Shown here: in pieces, positions 44,101-56,100 of the stretch
Numbering within the stretch: position 1 is the stretch's first letter
Layout of the letters: each line of letters starts with the position of its first letter
Origin: Magnolia sinica
Taxonomy: Eukaryota > Streptophyta > Magnoliopsida > Magnoliales > Magnoliaceae
Reading direction: 5' to 3'
Length of the DNA stretch: 64,000 nt
Assembly: GCF_029962835.1 (NCBI RefSeq)
Contig: NC_080588.1
Location: forward strand, 68,168,501-68,232,500
Notes under the pieces: model-generated
Seen by the model: only the letters and a program-made list of their open reading frames with translations
Databases searched by the model: none
Told to the model about the DNA's origin: nothing
Made by a program: the position numbers and the translations under genes

Positions 44101-47100
44101 TCACTAGTGTCACTAACCCCACCTCCAGCATCCATTTCAATTTCATCTCCATCACTCTCTGCTTTAAGTTCATCATCAGGCTCTATACTCTCTAACTCTA
44201 CATCCTTTTCTTCATCTTCTTCCTCTGAATCCTGTTCAAACGCCTTAAAGACGAGATCTGTATCTAACTTTCCTGATGCCACTACTTTCACGGAATTGAC
44301 CTTAAAACCAGGAATCATATCCCGCAGGATACTCTGTATACCAGCCCGTTCCTCCACCACATCAGAATCATCATCCCTCTCTTCACCTTCTTCTAAATCA
44401 CCACTACTTCTAGCAGATAAATCAGTCTCTCCTTCAGCTAACTCAGTTGAGGAGTTCAGACTGCCCATGGCGGATGGTTTCGAGGATTTGGTTAGAAAGT
44501 CTCCCGAGTTTCCTCTATTCCGTTTCAAGTAGACTGCCTGGATAGTAAGTGACTTCACTTAGTCAGAGGATCAACATTTAGCCACTTTGGAAACAAACGC
44601 TTCTCAAATTATGATCACATGTAAAAGTTACTAAAAAGTAGTGGGCAGAAAGCATTCTTAAAACGAAAAAGAAAATGAAGTAATAAGAACACAGAAAGAA
44701 TAGCATTTATCAAAGAGCAGATGGGAAAATAGTCTCAAAATTGTGAACTGAAGCTTTTTAAATTTATTTTATAGGTGATTTGGTAATGAAGGATTATAGA
44801 AACCATAGCCATGCTTACGCACCTCTTTCCTGAAAAATTAATTGAGTGGCTAGAAGTTCGAAGATGCAACCATTTTCTGAAACTAGCAGCATGAGACAAA
44901 GGAATGCTATGAAGTAATAGATTCATAATAATGAGCCATATACAAATAACCACAAATGCTCGCTCCAGCATATTACAGAGATAAGAATCAAACTAGCAGT
45001 TATTCTCCACTAAGGAAGCCAGCAACTAACTAATTAAAAAAACTACCTAAACCAGAAGCTATTGCTTTGCCAGAACTAGGTCAAAAAGAAAAAAGAGAAA
45101 ATTACAGTCAAACACCCTTATTTGTGGTATAATTACGGTTATCCGCCTAGTCATCACCTAACTATACGTATACCCTAAGAATTTTACAATACTTTCTTTT
45201 ATACACTTAGTCAAAAAGTCAACAGATAATCATTTAAATGACCAAAATGCCCTTCTTAACAAAACCACGAATGTGTCCCCTCCCTTCTCTCTCAATCTCC
45301 AGAATAGTTTACCACACCTATTTTAGGCACTACGTATGGGCACACTATGTTCTATGTATGACATCCAATACATCCAGCATCTAATAAACCTTATATCCAC
45401 CATGCATCCAAAAGATCAACCTGATTTTAAAAATAAATAAATAAATAAAAACCAGATGAGCTACACCACTGGGAACAATTTCAAAATTATGGCAAAAATG
45501 TCTGTTCTCACGTTCCCCCCTGGTGAGCCACACCTCATGAACGGGTTTGATGGATTATACACAGCATGGTGGCCCCACACAGAAACCTATGGTTGGCATC
45601 CCATGGCCATAATTACCAGTGGTGTCTCCCACGTGAGTTATGGATCTTCTTGGTTTTTGGCCACATGGTCAAGCTTTGAGGGGCACACCTTATGGACTGA
45701 TTGGATATCTTACAGACAAGATGGAGGCCCCACAAAGCTAGGATGTTGTATGCACTGCATAGAGGAATGGGCTTGCCTGACTACATGTAATCACATGGAG
45801 GCTTGATTTGTGCTGCCCCGAGCACCAAATGGGATGAACATGAATCAGATGCACCCGGTCTATCAAGTGAGCTGCCACATTTTCACCATGGATCCTGAAA
45901 ATCAGTCCAATTCGAGACTTATGTGGGCCGCACCATAAGGATCAGTGTAAAATCATGCCTAAAACCTTTAAATTCATGAGGTGTGGCCCATGTGAGTGTG
46001 TGGAATGTCATGATTTTTGGAGCGTCCCTTCATCCTCATGTGATGCAGGCCCAAGGCCCACTATAGGGCCCAATGATGTAAGCCCACAACACACCTAGGG
46101 CCCAACATGTGGTGATTTTTTTACTGTTTATTTATAAATTTGGAGGCCTAAATCAGGGATTGTAATTTACTATTTTTTGGAAAATATAGGGGCTGATTTA
46201 AAGATGGGATTGAATATTTGAGGGGGATGCGATTGAAGATATGAGATAGATTTAGAGATGTCATTAGGATTATTTTCTATATTTGCTTTTACTATTATTA
46301 AGCTTCTACCATTTTAGGAATTCACTTAGAATCTGGGGGGTAGTCATTCGTCATTCCAAATTTTTCTAAGTGGGGGTTCTTTTCTTAAGAATTGTAAGAA
46401 GATGCTTGGTGTCAATAACATTATTTCTCCCTCTCTAATTCTTGTCTACTTCTTTGCAATCCGGTGTTGATATCTCATTGATTTGATAACTAGGTTGTAC
46501 CATTTTGGTATCAGAGCGAGTGATTATTGGGGAACTATTGACCATACATTATCTCCTAATGGCTTGGAAGGAAGTGACACAAGAAAAGTTTGTGCAAGTA
46601 ATCCAATTCATCCACACATCCACGAAGTGTGTACATCAACTCACATATGTGGTAGGCAATCTCACTGATCAAGTGGGAGAGATCTAGCATGAAGAGAATT
46701 TGGAGAGTGAAGTTGGAGCGCATGGACACGCAAGGGAAGGTCCCCACCAAGGTCCTAACCAACAACAAATAGTCACAGCTTATGAAGACACCAAGGATCG
46801 AATCCTTCTATTGTTGGAACACGACAGAGAATCCAAAATTAAACTAAAAATTCCAGAAACGGCGAAGAGATCCACAGAGTTAAAGAAAAAGTTGAGATCG
46901 GAAGTGATTGATGCATTAATGTTAGACCTACATTTGAATTTGCTAATGGATCAATTGATGGATCCACCGATATTGGCAATCACATTGATAGACATGCAAA
47001 TAGGTCTCAACGCTCGAATTGAAGCACCTTTGCAAAAGATGATTGTGGCATGAAAAGCACAGCAAAGGTTTAAAGATCCATTAGAAGAAGAAGAAGAATC

Positions 47101-50100
47101 GTCCAAAGGAGGTAATACAAGTCCAAAGGTTGAGATTGGTTTCAAGTTCTTTCAAGGCCGGGGTGAATTGATGCAAGCTCACAACCCACCTAGGCTAACT
47201 ATAGGGCCCAACAATGACCTAGGCGCACAGCCTACCGTAGGACACAACATGCACTGATTTTTGAACTGTTTATTTATAGATTTGGGGGCTTCAATCCAGG
47301 ATTGCAATTTACTATTTTTTGAAGATATGGGGGCTGATTTAAAGATGTGATTAGAGATTTGAGGAGGATGCGATTAAAGATATGAGACTAATTTAAAGAT
47401 GTAATTAATATTATTTTCTATATTTGCTTTTACTATTGCTAGGCTTTACTATCTTAGGTACATTAGATTGATTTGAAGTCAACTATTATTGATTTGAAAC
47501 CAATCTCTTACTTAGGGTTAGGGGGATTCTCATTAGGGATTCACGTGTAGGAAGTAGTCATTCGAAAATTTTCTAAGTGTGAGTTCTTTTCTTAAGCATT
47601 GTAAGAAGAAGTTAAATATTAATAATAATGTTATTTCAACCCTACTCAAATATTCCTGTGAGTGTAATTCTTGTCTACTTGTTTTCAATTGGGTGTCGAT
47701 ATCACATTGATTCAATAACTGGGTTGCACCATCATGGGTTGCATCAAGTGAATAAATTAGATAGCATATATAACACCATGGTGGACGTCACATACAATTT
47801 TGATGATTTTAATAGTGGGCATCCCCATCTCAACTGTTGCTTATGGTGTAGCCCACTTGAGTTTTGAATTGGCCTGATTTTTTAGGCCCGATTAAAATGC
47901 AAAGCGACGCGCCTTATGGACAGGATGGATTTATCCACTTGAAATCATTCTATCCATGTCATTGAAAGTCAAGCCCCGCATGACTATGTGCATCATGGTG
48001 TCTTCGCTACTTGAACGAGTAGTTGTAGTCAAGGATTCCAATCCCTCCAAAGGCACGGAATGTAACGCCATTTTTAAGTAGCGGCATAAAACACCTGAGC
48101 TCTGTGGGGCCCACTGTGTGGTATATGAGAAATCCACTCCGTCCATCAGATGCGCTCCTCAGTGCTTAGACCCCTAGGGCCCAAAATAAAATAAAAAAAG
48201 GCCAGCCATACCACAGGGGAAAATGGGGATGAACACCAACCATAGGCTTGTGTGTGAGGCCAACATGGTGTTTATATTTCATCAAATCCATTCATCAAGT
48301 GTGACTCACAATGATGAAAGGAATATACAAAAATCAGCTTGGTCCAATATTCAGGTGGGCCACAAAACACATACTTACAGGTTTTAGTTGCATTTTTACA
48401 TTGTTCCAACGGGTATCACCCATCTTAGATTTTTATCCAGCTAAGCTTTTGCTTGTACAGTGAACATCAGAGTCATAAGCTGATGGATGGTGTGGATTTC
48501 ACATATATGTCAGCCCCAAAGAGCTTGCGTGTTCCACACACTGTAAAATAGTTGTTGTAAACAATTTTGGTCCCTGTTGACAACAGAATAAGCTAGGTTT
48601 ATTTAAAAGGGTATTTTGGTCATTTAAATAAATTTCCTTTTACCAAGTGCATAAAAGCACTATAAAATTACTAAGGTATAACCATAATTAGACAAATAAT
48701 AGGTGGATAACTGTAATTATGCTATATTTATAAGTGTTTGACTGTAATTTTCTCAACAACAAAAATTCATGAGATGTCATCAAACATCTTAAACTATGGG
48801 CTAATCCTTTTTATGCAAAAAAAAGGTAATTTACATTATAAATTAAGCAAGAAAATCTAGTTTAGTGATATGAATCTAACAAGAGATCAGTAAACAGGGA
48901 TTGGCGAAAAGTCCTTCATATTTTTCTTTCCTTCAGAGGAGCAAAAAGGAGAGTTGGTGAGTTGACAGAACAAAACAAAAGACTCTAATTAGCTCTGTAG
49001 GGTACATAAATCACTTTAGAACCTTCACGCATCACTCATAAGCTCTGATCACTGTAAAGCATAAAGTGCAAGCTTTGAAAAGTAGAAGTTCTGGAGTAAC
49101 AATATTTTTATTATTTCTGGCCAGACCCTGTAAAGTTAGTAGATTTTAGACATTCAGAAAAGACAGCATATTTGTTTCATCTCATTCAAACTCAGGGTCA
49201 TTTATATAAATCTCAAGATAACACAAGTGGCTCAAGCACCAACTGAATGCAGCATACTAACCAACCAATTTGCCATGGTTATGAAATATACCTGCTGTTT
49301 GTATTCTCCTTCATCATTTGCAGTAATAAAAACTTCAAACAGAGGAACACCAGGTGTGGCTGTAGCTAGCTGCCTGAGAGAACATCAGGAAAAAAATAAA
49401 ATAGGAAGGGCTTCACAATAAGCAGATAGGTCCACTACAAACTTTGCGGTGTAAATGAAGCAGAACAGGTTCAATGAACACCTTGTAACTAAACATAGAC
49501 CAATCAGTTATAAGCTACTGGGGATTCAAAAATTAAACTGTAATGAACTATTAGAAGTATCGAGTATCCATAAGCGAGAACTGTACATATGCTAAAAAAT
49601 AAAAAATCAAAATCTGACTGGAAATTCAAAATTCAAATTTGAACAAACTACTAGAAATTTGAGTATCCATAAGTTTTTAAAATAGTTTCCAATAGTGATT
49701 TTAGAAAAAACTAAACACTGACCGATACCATATGATAAAATTATTCAGCTCGGTGCTGAACATTTATCTCCTTGAAATGTATCATGAAGTGAGAAAACCA
49801 TCATAGTTCATCTTCTGCCAAACAGAAGGCTCTCAAAAGCATATTGAAGGACCAGAAACAATGTTTTAAAACAGTTTTGTCTGGTTCAATGTCAACCTAT
49901 CCATTTGATGCCATGTTGGCATCATCAGTTAGACCAGTTTGGACTGCCTTAAACCAAGCTACCCCAAAAATGGGTCACAATCTTGGAATTAAGACACGAG
50001 ACTTGAAGAACACGAAAGCTCAATCATTTTGTACAAGTACTTCAATGAGACAAAGTATTAGGTAGAGTAAACCACAACATATGCAATATGGTAAAACTTT

Positions 50101-53100
50101 TAGAAGGAGCAGGACCATACTATGGGATCAAGTATTGGCATGCCAAGCTCAATGAGAGGCATTTTAGCATTTTTCTACTAAACAATTACAGAGAAGAACT
50201 CGAAACATCTCCCTCAATCAGCTAGAATGCAGACACAGATTAGCAATTACTTGTTAACTCTGTAAAGGTAGCTGGGATAGATGGACATGGAATTGTTCAA
50301 AAAAGAAAACACAATAAAAAAGAACAAAAAAGGATATTGACGGAGCAAGGGAAAATATCTATTACTTATAAAATCAAAGGCCATTTCACAAAATGAAACC
50401 TTTTCTCTCATCTTTTTCTCCTCTTTTGATAAAACATAGATATGCATGAATGTGGGTCAAATCCAGGCCCGCAGAATCATGGCCCAAAGGCATCAAAGCG
50501 AGCAGACATGAGGACCCTTTAAGATATCAATCTCCGTGCACCTTACCATGCTTCCTTCATTCACGGTTATAATCCAGAGCATCGGCTTATTGTACACAGA
50601 GACCCGAAAACAACAAAATATAAACATATATGAACTGCCACAAAGCAGAAAAGAGGTGGGGAAGAACAAAAAGGCAGAAAAAAAAAATGTACGGGTGTGA
50701 AAAAAATAAAATAAAAATTTTCAAAATACTGAAAGACCCCTTTAAGGTTCCCACTACAAAATTTTTGAAGATGTTGATGGTAGCTGCTGTTAAAATTTGA
50801 CTCTCAACGATTTTTGCGAAAGGCATCAAGCTTTCACCAGAACAAGCTCCTTGTGTTTGGAAGTTGAGGAATCTATAGATCATATGCTTCTTCTGTACGT
50901 TACAGTTCAATTAGGATGGTGTGGAGTCATTCTTTCAAGTTGTTTGGAGCAAATTGGGTGCCTAATGGACCTCTGGGTGAGAGTCGATAAAGGGTGGTCA
51001 GCAGAGCATTTTCCTAGTAAAGGGAACATTTTTCAGAAGATGGTTCCATATACCATGGGTAATGGGAAGAATGAAATCAGAGGGTGTCCAAAACAAGAAT
51101 TCGTCAGTGGAAACTATTAAAAGAAGAATTGTATATACAATCATGGATCAGGCTTGCATAAGGCCCGAATTCAAAGGAGACCAAATTCTTGGGAGATTGG
51201 AAAACAGTGATTAATGGTAGAGTGAGGAAAGTAAAAGTCAAAGGTTGATGGAGAGTGTGACAAAGGGGAAATCATGTAAATGAATGTATGACAATTCTAT
51301 GTGAGGACCTTCAAACAAATAAAAATGACCCATAATCAATAAATCATATAGATCTACGTTAGGATAGGCAAATTTGGTGTAAAGTGAGTACAGCAGTGGA
51401 GGCCAGTCTTTATCAGTTCAGAGGTAGGCAAGAACTGTGTTAATTTCAATGTTAAAATACCTCACAAGACTTCCAACGTAGGGCCAAAAGGCCAGGACTT
51501 ATTTGACACTCTAGAAGCATATGATGCTTGATATGCATGCACTTTGAAACTGTACATGTTGTATGCATTAACTCGAAGCAAACCAACTATATTGTGGAAC
51601 ACAATGACCCTAAGAAACAGTCCCAAAATCAAATTGATTAACCAATCCTAACCTCTTATTCACGGCCACTTGTTTGTCGAAATAAACCAGTAGTATTTAA
51701 ACTGTCCAATTAATGTCCACCAATCTGGTAACTAAATAATCAACTAAAACTAATATTTGGTTCATGACACATTAAACTGGGGCCCATAATTTAGAAGATT
51801 TAATTTGATTAAATTGTATGCCACTTGTGCAATTTCTTAATAATTTCTAAGTGCGTGCCATCCATCACTCTCTGCCTGAGCATCAAAAGTTTTTTCTCCC
51901 TGGTGTATAAATTGGTTTTCCCATTGTCGTGACTCAGGATCCAGCATGAGCAGCCGCTCACCAGGGCCCATATGATGGCATGGTCCAATGATTGGAACCA
52001 TTCATGTTGTGGACTCTATACTACACAGGCCGCTGGAAGAATCTTACAATGAATGGATTGATGGACATTGGAAAGGTCAAAAATGAAAATCATCTAATGA
52101 TCCTACAACAAACAAGTTTCCACGAATCAAAGGGTGGGACTGTTCAGTCAATCTGATTTTGCAACTACGTCTTAGCTGGGGGTGTACACAAACCGAGCTA
52201 GCTCGGTTGGCTCGCTCGACTCGACTCGGTTCAAAGCTGAGTTCAAACCGAGTCGAGCTGATTTTTGGAGCTCGAAAACGAGCTCGAGCCAAGTTCGAGC
52301 TTGCCCCAGCTCGACTCAACTCGGATAGAATCTAGCTCGAACTCGGCTCGACCCGGTGCAGGGGTATATATACCCTTCCAAAAAAAAAAAAACCCTACTA
52401 ACCTTTACTCATTTTCCCTCACCCAGCCGCACGAACCCTAACCCCTTTGGCACTTTCCCTTACTTGGCGCCCCTAAACCCTAACCCGAGCTCGAGCTCCC
52501 CTCTTCCGATCTTCCTCCTCTCTCTCTAGTCTCTCCTTCCTCTCTCAAGCGCTCACCTCGGTCTTCCTCCTTTTAATATTGATGTTGCTCACCAAGTGTT
52601 TGATGAAATGACCCAACGAAGTGTGGCTGGTGGCAAGGAAAGGTATGTACGTGAAACAAATACCCATTTTTTCTTGGTTTTTATGCTGCTCAAAAGGTGT
52701 TTGATAAAATAACTGTAAAACCATTACCACTGTTTTACAAACAGATTTTGAAGGTGCAGTCCAGGCATTTGTGGAAATGCTGCGCAGGCGAACTCAGCCC
52801 GATCTTGGCTTGAACTTGGCTCGAACTGGCCCGAGCTGCTTACCGAACCTAGCCGAGCTGGCCAGTCAGGCTCGAGGACCAAGCCGAGCCGAGTTCGAGC
52901 TGAGGTCAGCTAGTGGCAGAGCCGAGTCGAGCTGAGGCCAGCTCAACTCGGTTCGACTCGATGTACAACCCTAGTCTTAGCAATTTAGCAATATTAGGTG
53001 TTTGTGTGGGTGTGTTGGGGAGGGAGGACACCATGGTGTCTATATACCATCCAACCCATGCATCATGTGCACCTCGCTAGAATGAAGCCATGAAGGGAAA

Positions 53101-56100
53101 CTCCAAAACTCTGCCTGATCCAAAACTCATGCAGGTCACACCACGTGGACATAAGAGTTGTTAGGCTTGATTTTACACTATAACCCATAGTGTGGCCCAC
53201 CTGAGTTTAATTTTTGGTCACGCCTGATGGACAGAGTGGATGTGAGATACAGCACTATGGGCCCCACAGAGTTTGGGGGTTATAGTTGCTGTAGAGGATT
53301 TCGGACACTTTACTAGAAAATGTCCGATCATTGATATGGACCATATATCATGTGGGCCCACCCTGATGATTCATTCCTCTCAACCCACTTTGATCGAATG
53401 ATCATAAGTCTGTTTTCTTAAGGACGTTTACCAAACATGTTTATTTGTAATCAATTTTGCATAAACAATTCCAGAAAACTGTTTATTGGGATCAATCTTG
53501 CCCTAACTATTAGCAACGCCAAACAGGCCCAAAGTGTACATATAAGACACAGACGACCTGTTACTGTGTCCTCTAGTGGACCATGTCTACTGAATGGTTT
53601 CTACATAACCACAAAGTTCTAAATGAACCTGTGACAGAAAATGTGAAGCAGAACATTGGTGGTAGCATGGTAGGAGTTACATAATGTTCTGTTTTTTCAT
53701 TCCTAAACATTTATGTGAAAAGTGTGTTTCTCCAACATGTGTGTGGACCAACTCCAAAAGCACTCTTACTTGAGCATGTGATTGTGATCTTACCGGGAAC
53801 TATAACTTCTTGCCACATATCTTCCATGTTCAGCACGTATATGGATAATTCGACCATAAGGATCAGTTGAATCCTCCGATATGCCAGCCCACCAACCCAC
53901 CTGCAGGCATATATAAGAGAAATCAGCCAGGAAATGGTACCAACTACCAGATCTATAGATCAAATTAACTCTTAAAAATCCAACATCAATGCTCAATATG
54001 AAATCTAGACTAACAAATCTTCAAAAGTAGGAACAATAAGTAACATTTCAGTTAGCAAAAATGATGACCATGTTGCAGATTACATTCCCATCAATACTGG
54101 TAAATTTGTGACAAGAATTTAGATAACAGCTTCGAACTACATGGGGTAAGATTCCAAGCTCACACTTTCGCATTCTCACTACTAATAGGTTTTGTAAGCC
54201 TGCTTTGAGAGTTAAGACACATACAAGCTTTTAGTACTAACAGAAGGTTATGTTCTTGGTTGAATGAAGATCTAGAGTTGTAGTTTTCTTCTTATTTTTA
54301 ATAAGCTGGGCTGGAACCCGAGTCCTCAATGTTGAAACACACCCTGTCAACAATTGAGCTTTGGCACCAATCCAAGTTTTAGTCATCATCACAGCCTTGT
54401 GCTTGCATTTTGGAAAAAGTTTGGCGCTATGGTTAAACACCTGAAATCAACCCCCCTTCTTTACCCACGCATGCGTACATAAACAATGGTTTGATCCCAT
54501 GTTACCTTACAAAAACAAAAAAAAATGTTTTAAATCCCATAGTTCATAAATCTCCTTTCCAACTTGTTCTTCGAAAGATACTGGCAGAATAACTTTTGGT
54601 TAGAAAAACACATTAACCAAAACGGAAAAGACAATTTTCCTATCTTTTGTGAACTTGATCTCCACAACTCCAGTAAGCCTAATGTCTTCGGCTCTTCGCC
54701 AATTTACACCAAGTTTGCAGGCAGTATACTAGGTCTGTTAATGGGCGGTAAATACTGTGTCACTGAGTGTCATGCACGCTGAGATAGTGATCTTACGAGG
54801 AAAGAGAGGACCATGTAGCAGCTTTCCTCAGGGGTTACAGCCAGTAGACAGAATCTTTCATCTGAAAGCTCCTATGAGGATTTTCATAGTTTGCCCTCAT
54901 AATATGGCTATGGCATACGCGTAATTAGTTGCCATTAAAAAGAACAGCAGTCCACCTAGAAAATAAAATATAACCCGCATCCCAATAATGAAGTAATGGG
55001 CTTAAAAAAATATTTAACAGAGTTAATACTTTTGTGTGCAGCAAGCATAAATAATGTGTTTGTGTTTCAGGAATACCTTCTGTGAAATGAATCCATTCAA
55101 GAGCATAAGTTTTGAAAATACTACTCGTAGAGTTCAAAAAATTAGGGCCATTCCGTTCTCAGATTCAGGTAATTTACAGTGCGCATTACCCCCCCTTTTT
55201 TGGTTGTGTGTGTGTGGGGGGGGGGGGGTGGGGTCAAGGAAAAGCTGGAAATGAAGCCCACATTAGAAAGCCCTATCCATAATACATGTATTATCGTGGA
55301 TGATGCCAGGCTCTGTGGAGGAGTTTTTTCTTCATGGCATGAATGATGCTTGCTAAGCAAGAGCAGGTGGTGTGGAGATTATCTCTGCTAGCTGGTCTTT
55401 AATTTATTTGGGGTGAAAGGAACAGGAGATGCTTCAACAATTTGACCTCTTCCTTGACCTTGATCATTAAGGGCTAAGGATTGTTTGGCAGGCTGGGTTT
55501 CTTGTATGGAGTCTCTTAAAGATTGTAATTTTCGTATTCTTTAAGCTGGGATACGGTGTGTCGGTCATCAGAGATGGGGGGTGCCGGCCTAAGAAGTTTG
55601 GGTGATAAGAATCTCACCCTTCTCAGGAAGTGGGTTTGGAGGTTTGGATCTGAGCCCGAAAGATTGTGGAGGGAGGTGATAGCAAACAAATATGGTGTAA
55701 TCAGGGATGGATGGTTTGTGAAGAGATCTTCTTTATATAGAGCCTCAAGCATTTGAAAGTCAGTCGTGGAGAACGAGCACTTGGTCCACAGGGGGAATTG
55801 CCTTCTCCTTTGGCAATGGGAACCGCATCAGATTTTGGGTGGACGTTTGGTGCAGCATTGTGCTCCAAAATCTATTCCCTGGTGTGGCCTCCATTGCTTC
55901 CGATCACTTTATTTTGGTCGCAAAATGCTTCTCTATTTGCAATGGTCAAGTAGTATGGAATCCCCCTTGTCGTAGGAATATGTCCGATGAAGAGTTTGTC
56001 GAGTTCGTCAAGCTGCTTCAGCACCTAAAGGATTTTAGTCCTACTTAGGAAAGCAATTCAATACTCTGGTTGACACATCCCTCCAACAAATTCTCTGTCG

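Larger units (their letters stand above)
46041..47731 (+). mobile_element. Complete short LTR retroelement (TRIM-like), non-autonomous
   Basis: This 1691-bp element is flanked by a perfect 5-bp duplication TCATG (46036-46040 and 47732-47736). The LTRs at 46041-46502 and 47169-47731 both begin TGATGCA and end CA. A primer-binding site TGGTATCAGAGC (46506-46517) matches initiator-Met tRNA, and a purine-rich stretch (AAGGCCGGGGTGAAT) precedes the 3' LTR. The 666-bp interior has only gag-like scraps (VQVIQFIH...VVGNLTDQV; a 117-codon frame from 46700) and no protease or polymerase, so mobility would need another element's enzymes. Confidence 0.85.
45095..48754. mobile_element. MULE-like element with ~165-bp terminal inverted repeats, in EX1 intron
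   Basis: The left end (GAGAAAATTACAGTCAAACA at 45095) and right end (TGTTTGACTGTAATTTTCTC ending 48754) are inverted. Similarity continues about 165 bp inward (GGTTATCCGCCTA against TAGGTGGATAACTG; ATTTAAATGACCAAAATGCC against GGTATTTTGGTCATTTAAAT). Flanks AAAGAAAAAA and AACAACAAAA may be a worn 9-10-bp duplication. The body holds type-II fold-back sequence (45340-46040, 47737-48545) and a nested LTR element. No transposase was recognised. Confidence 0.6.

Noticed and set aside
44107-44532. 141-codon Ser-rich frame on the plus strand
   Set aside because: It is the antisense shadow of the acidic EX1 exon (Glu/Asp/Ser codons read backwards as Ser/Leu).
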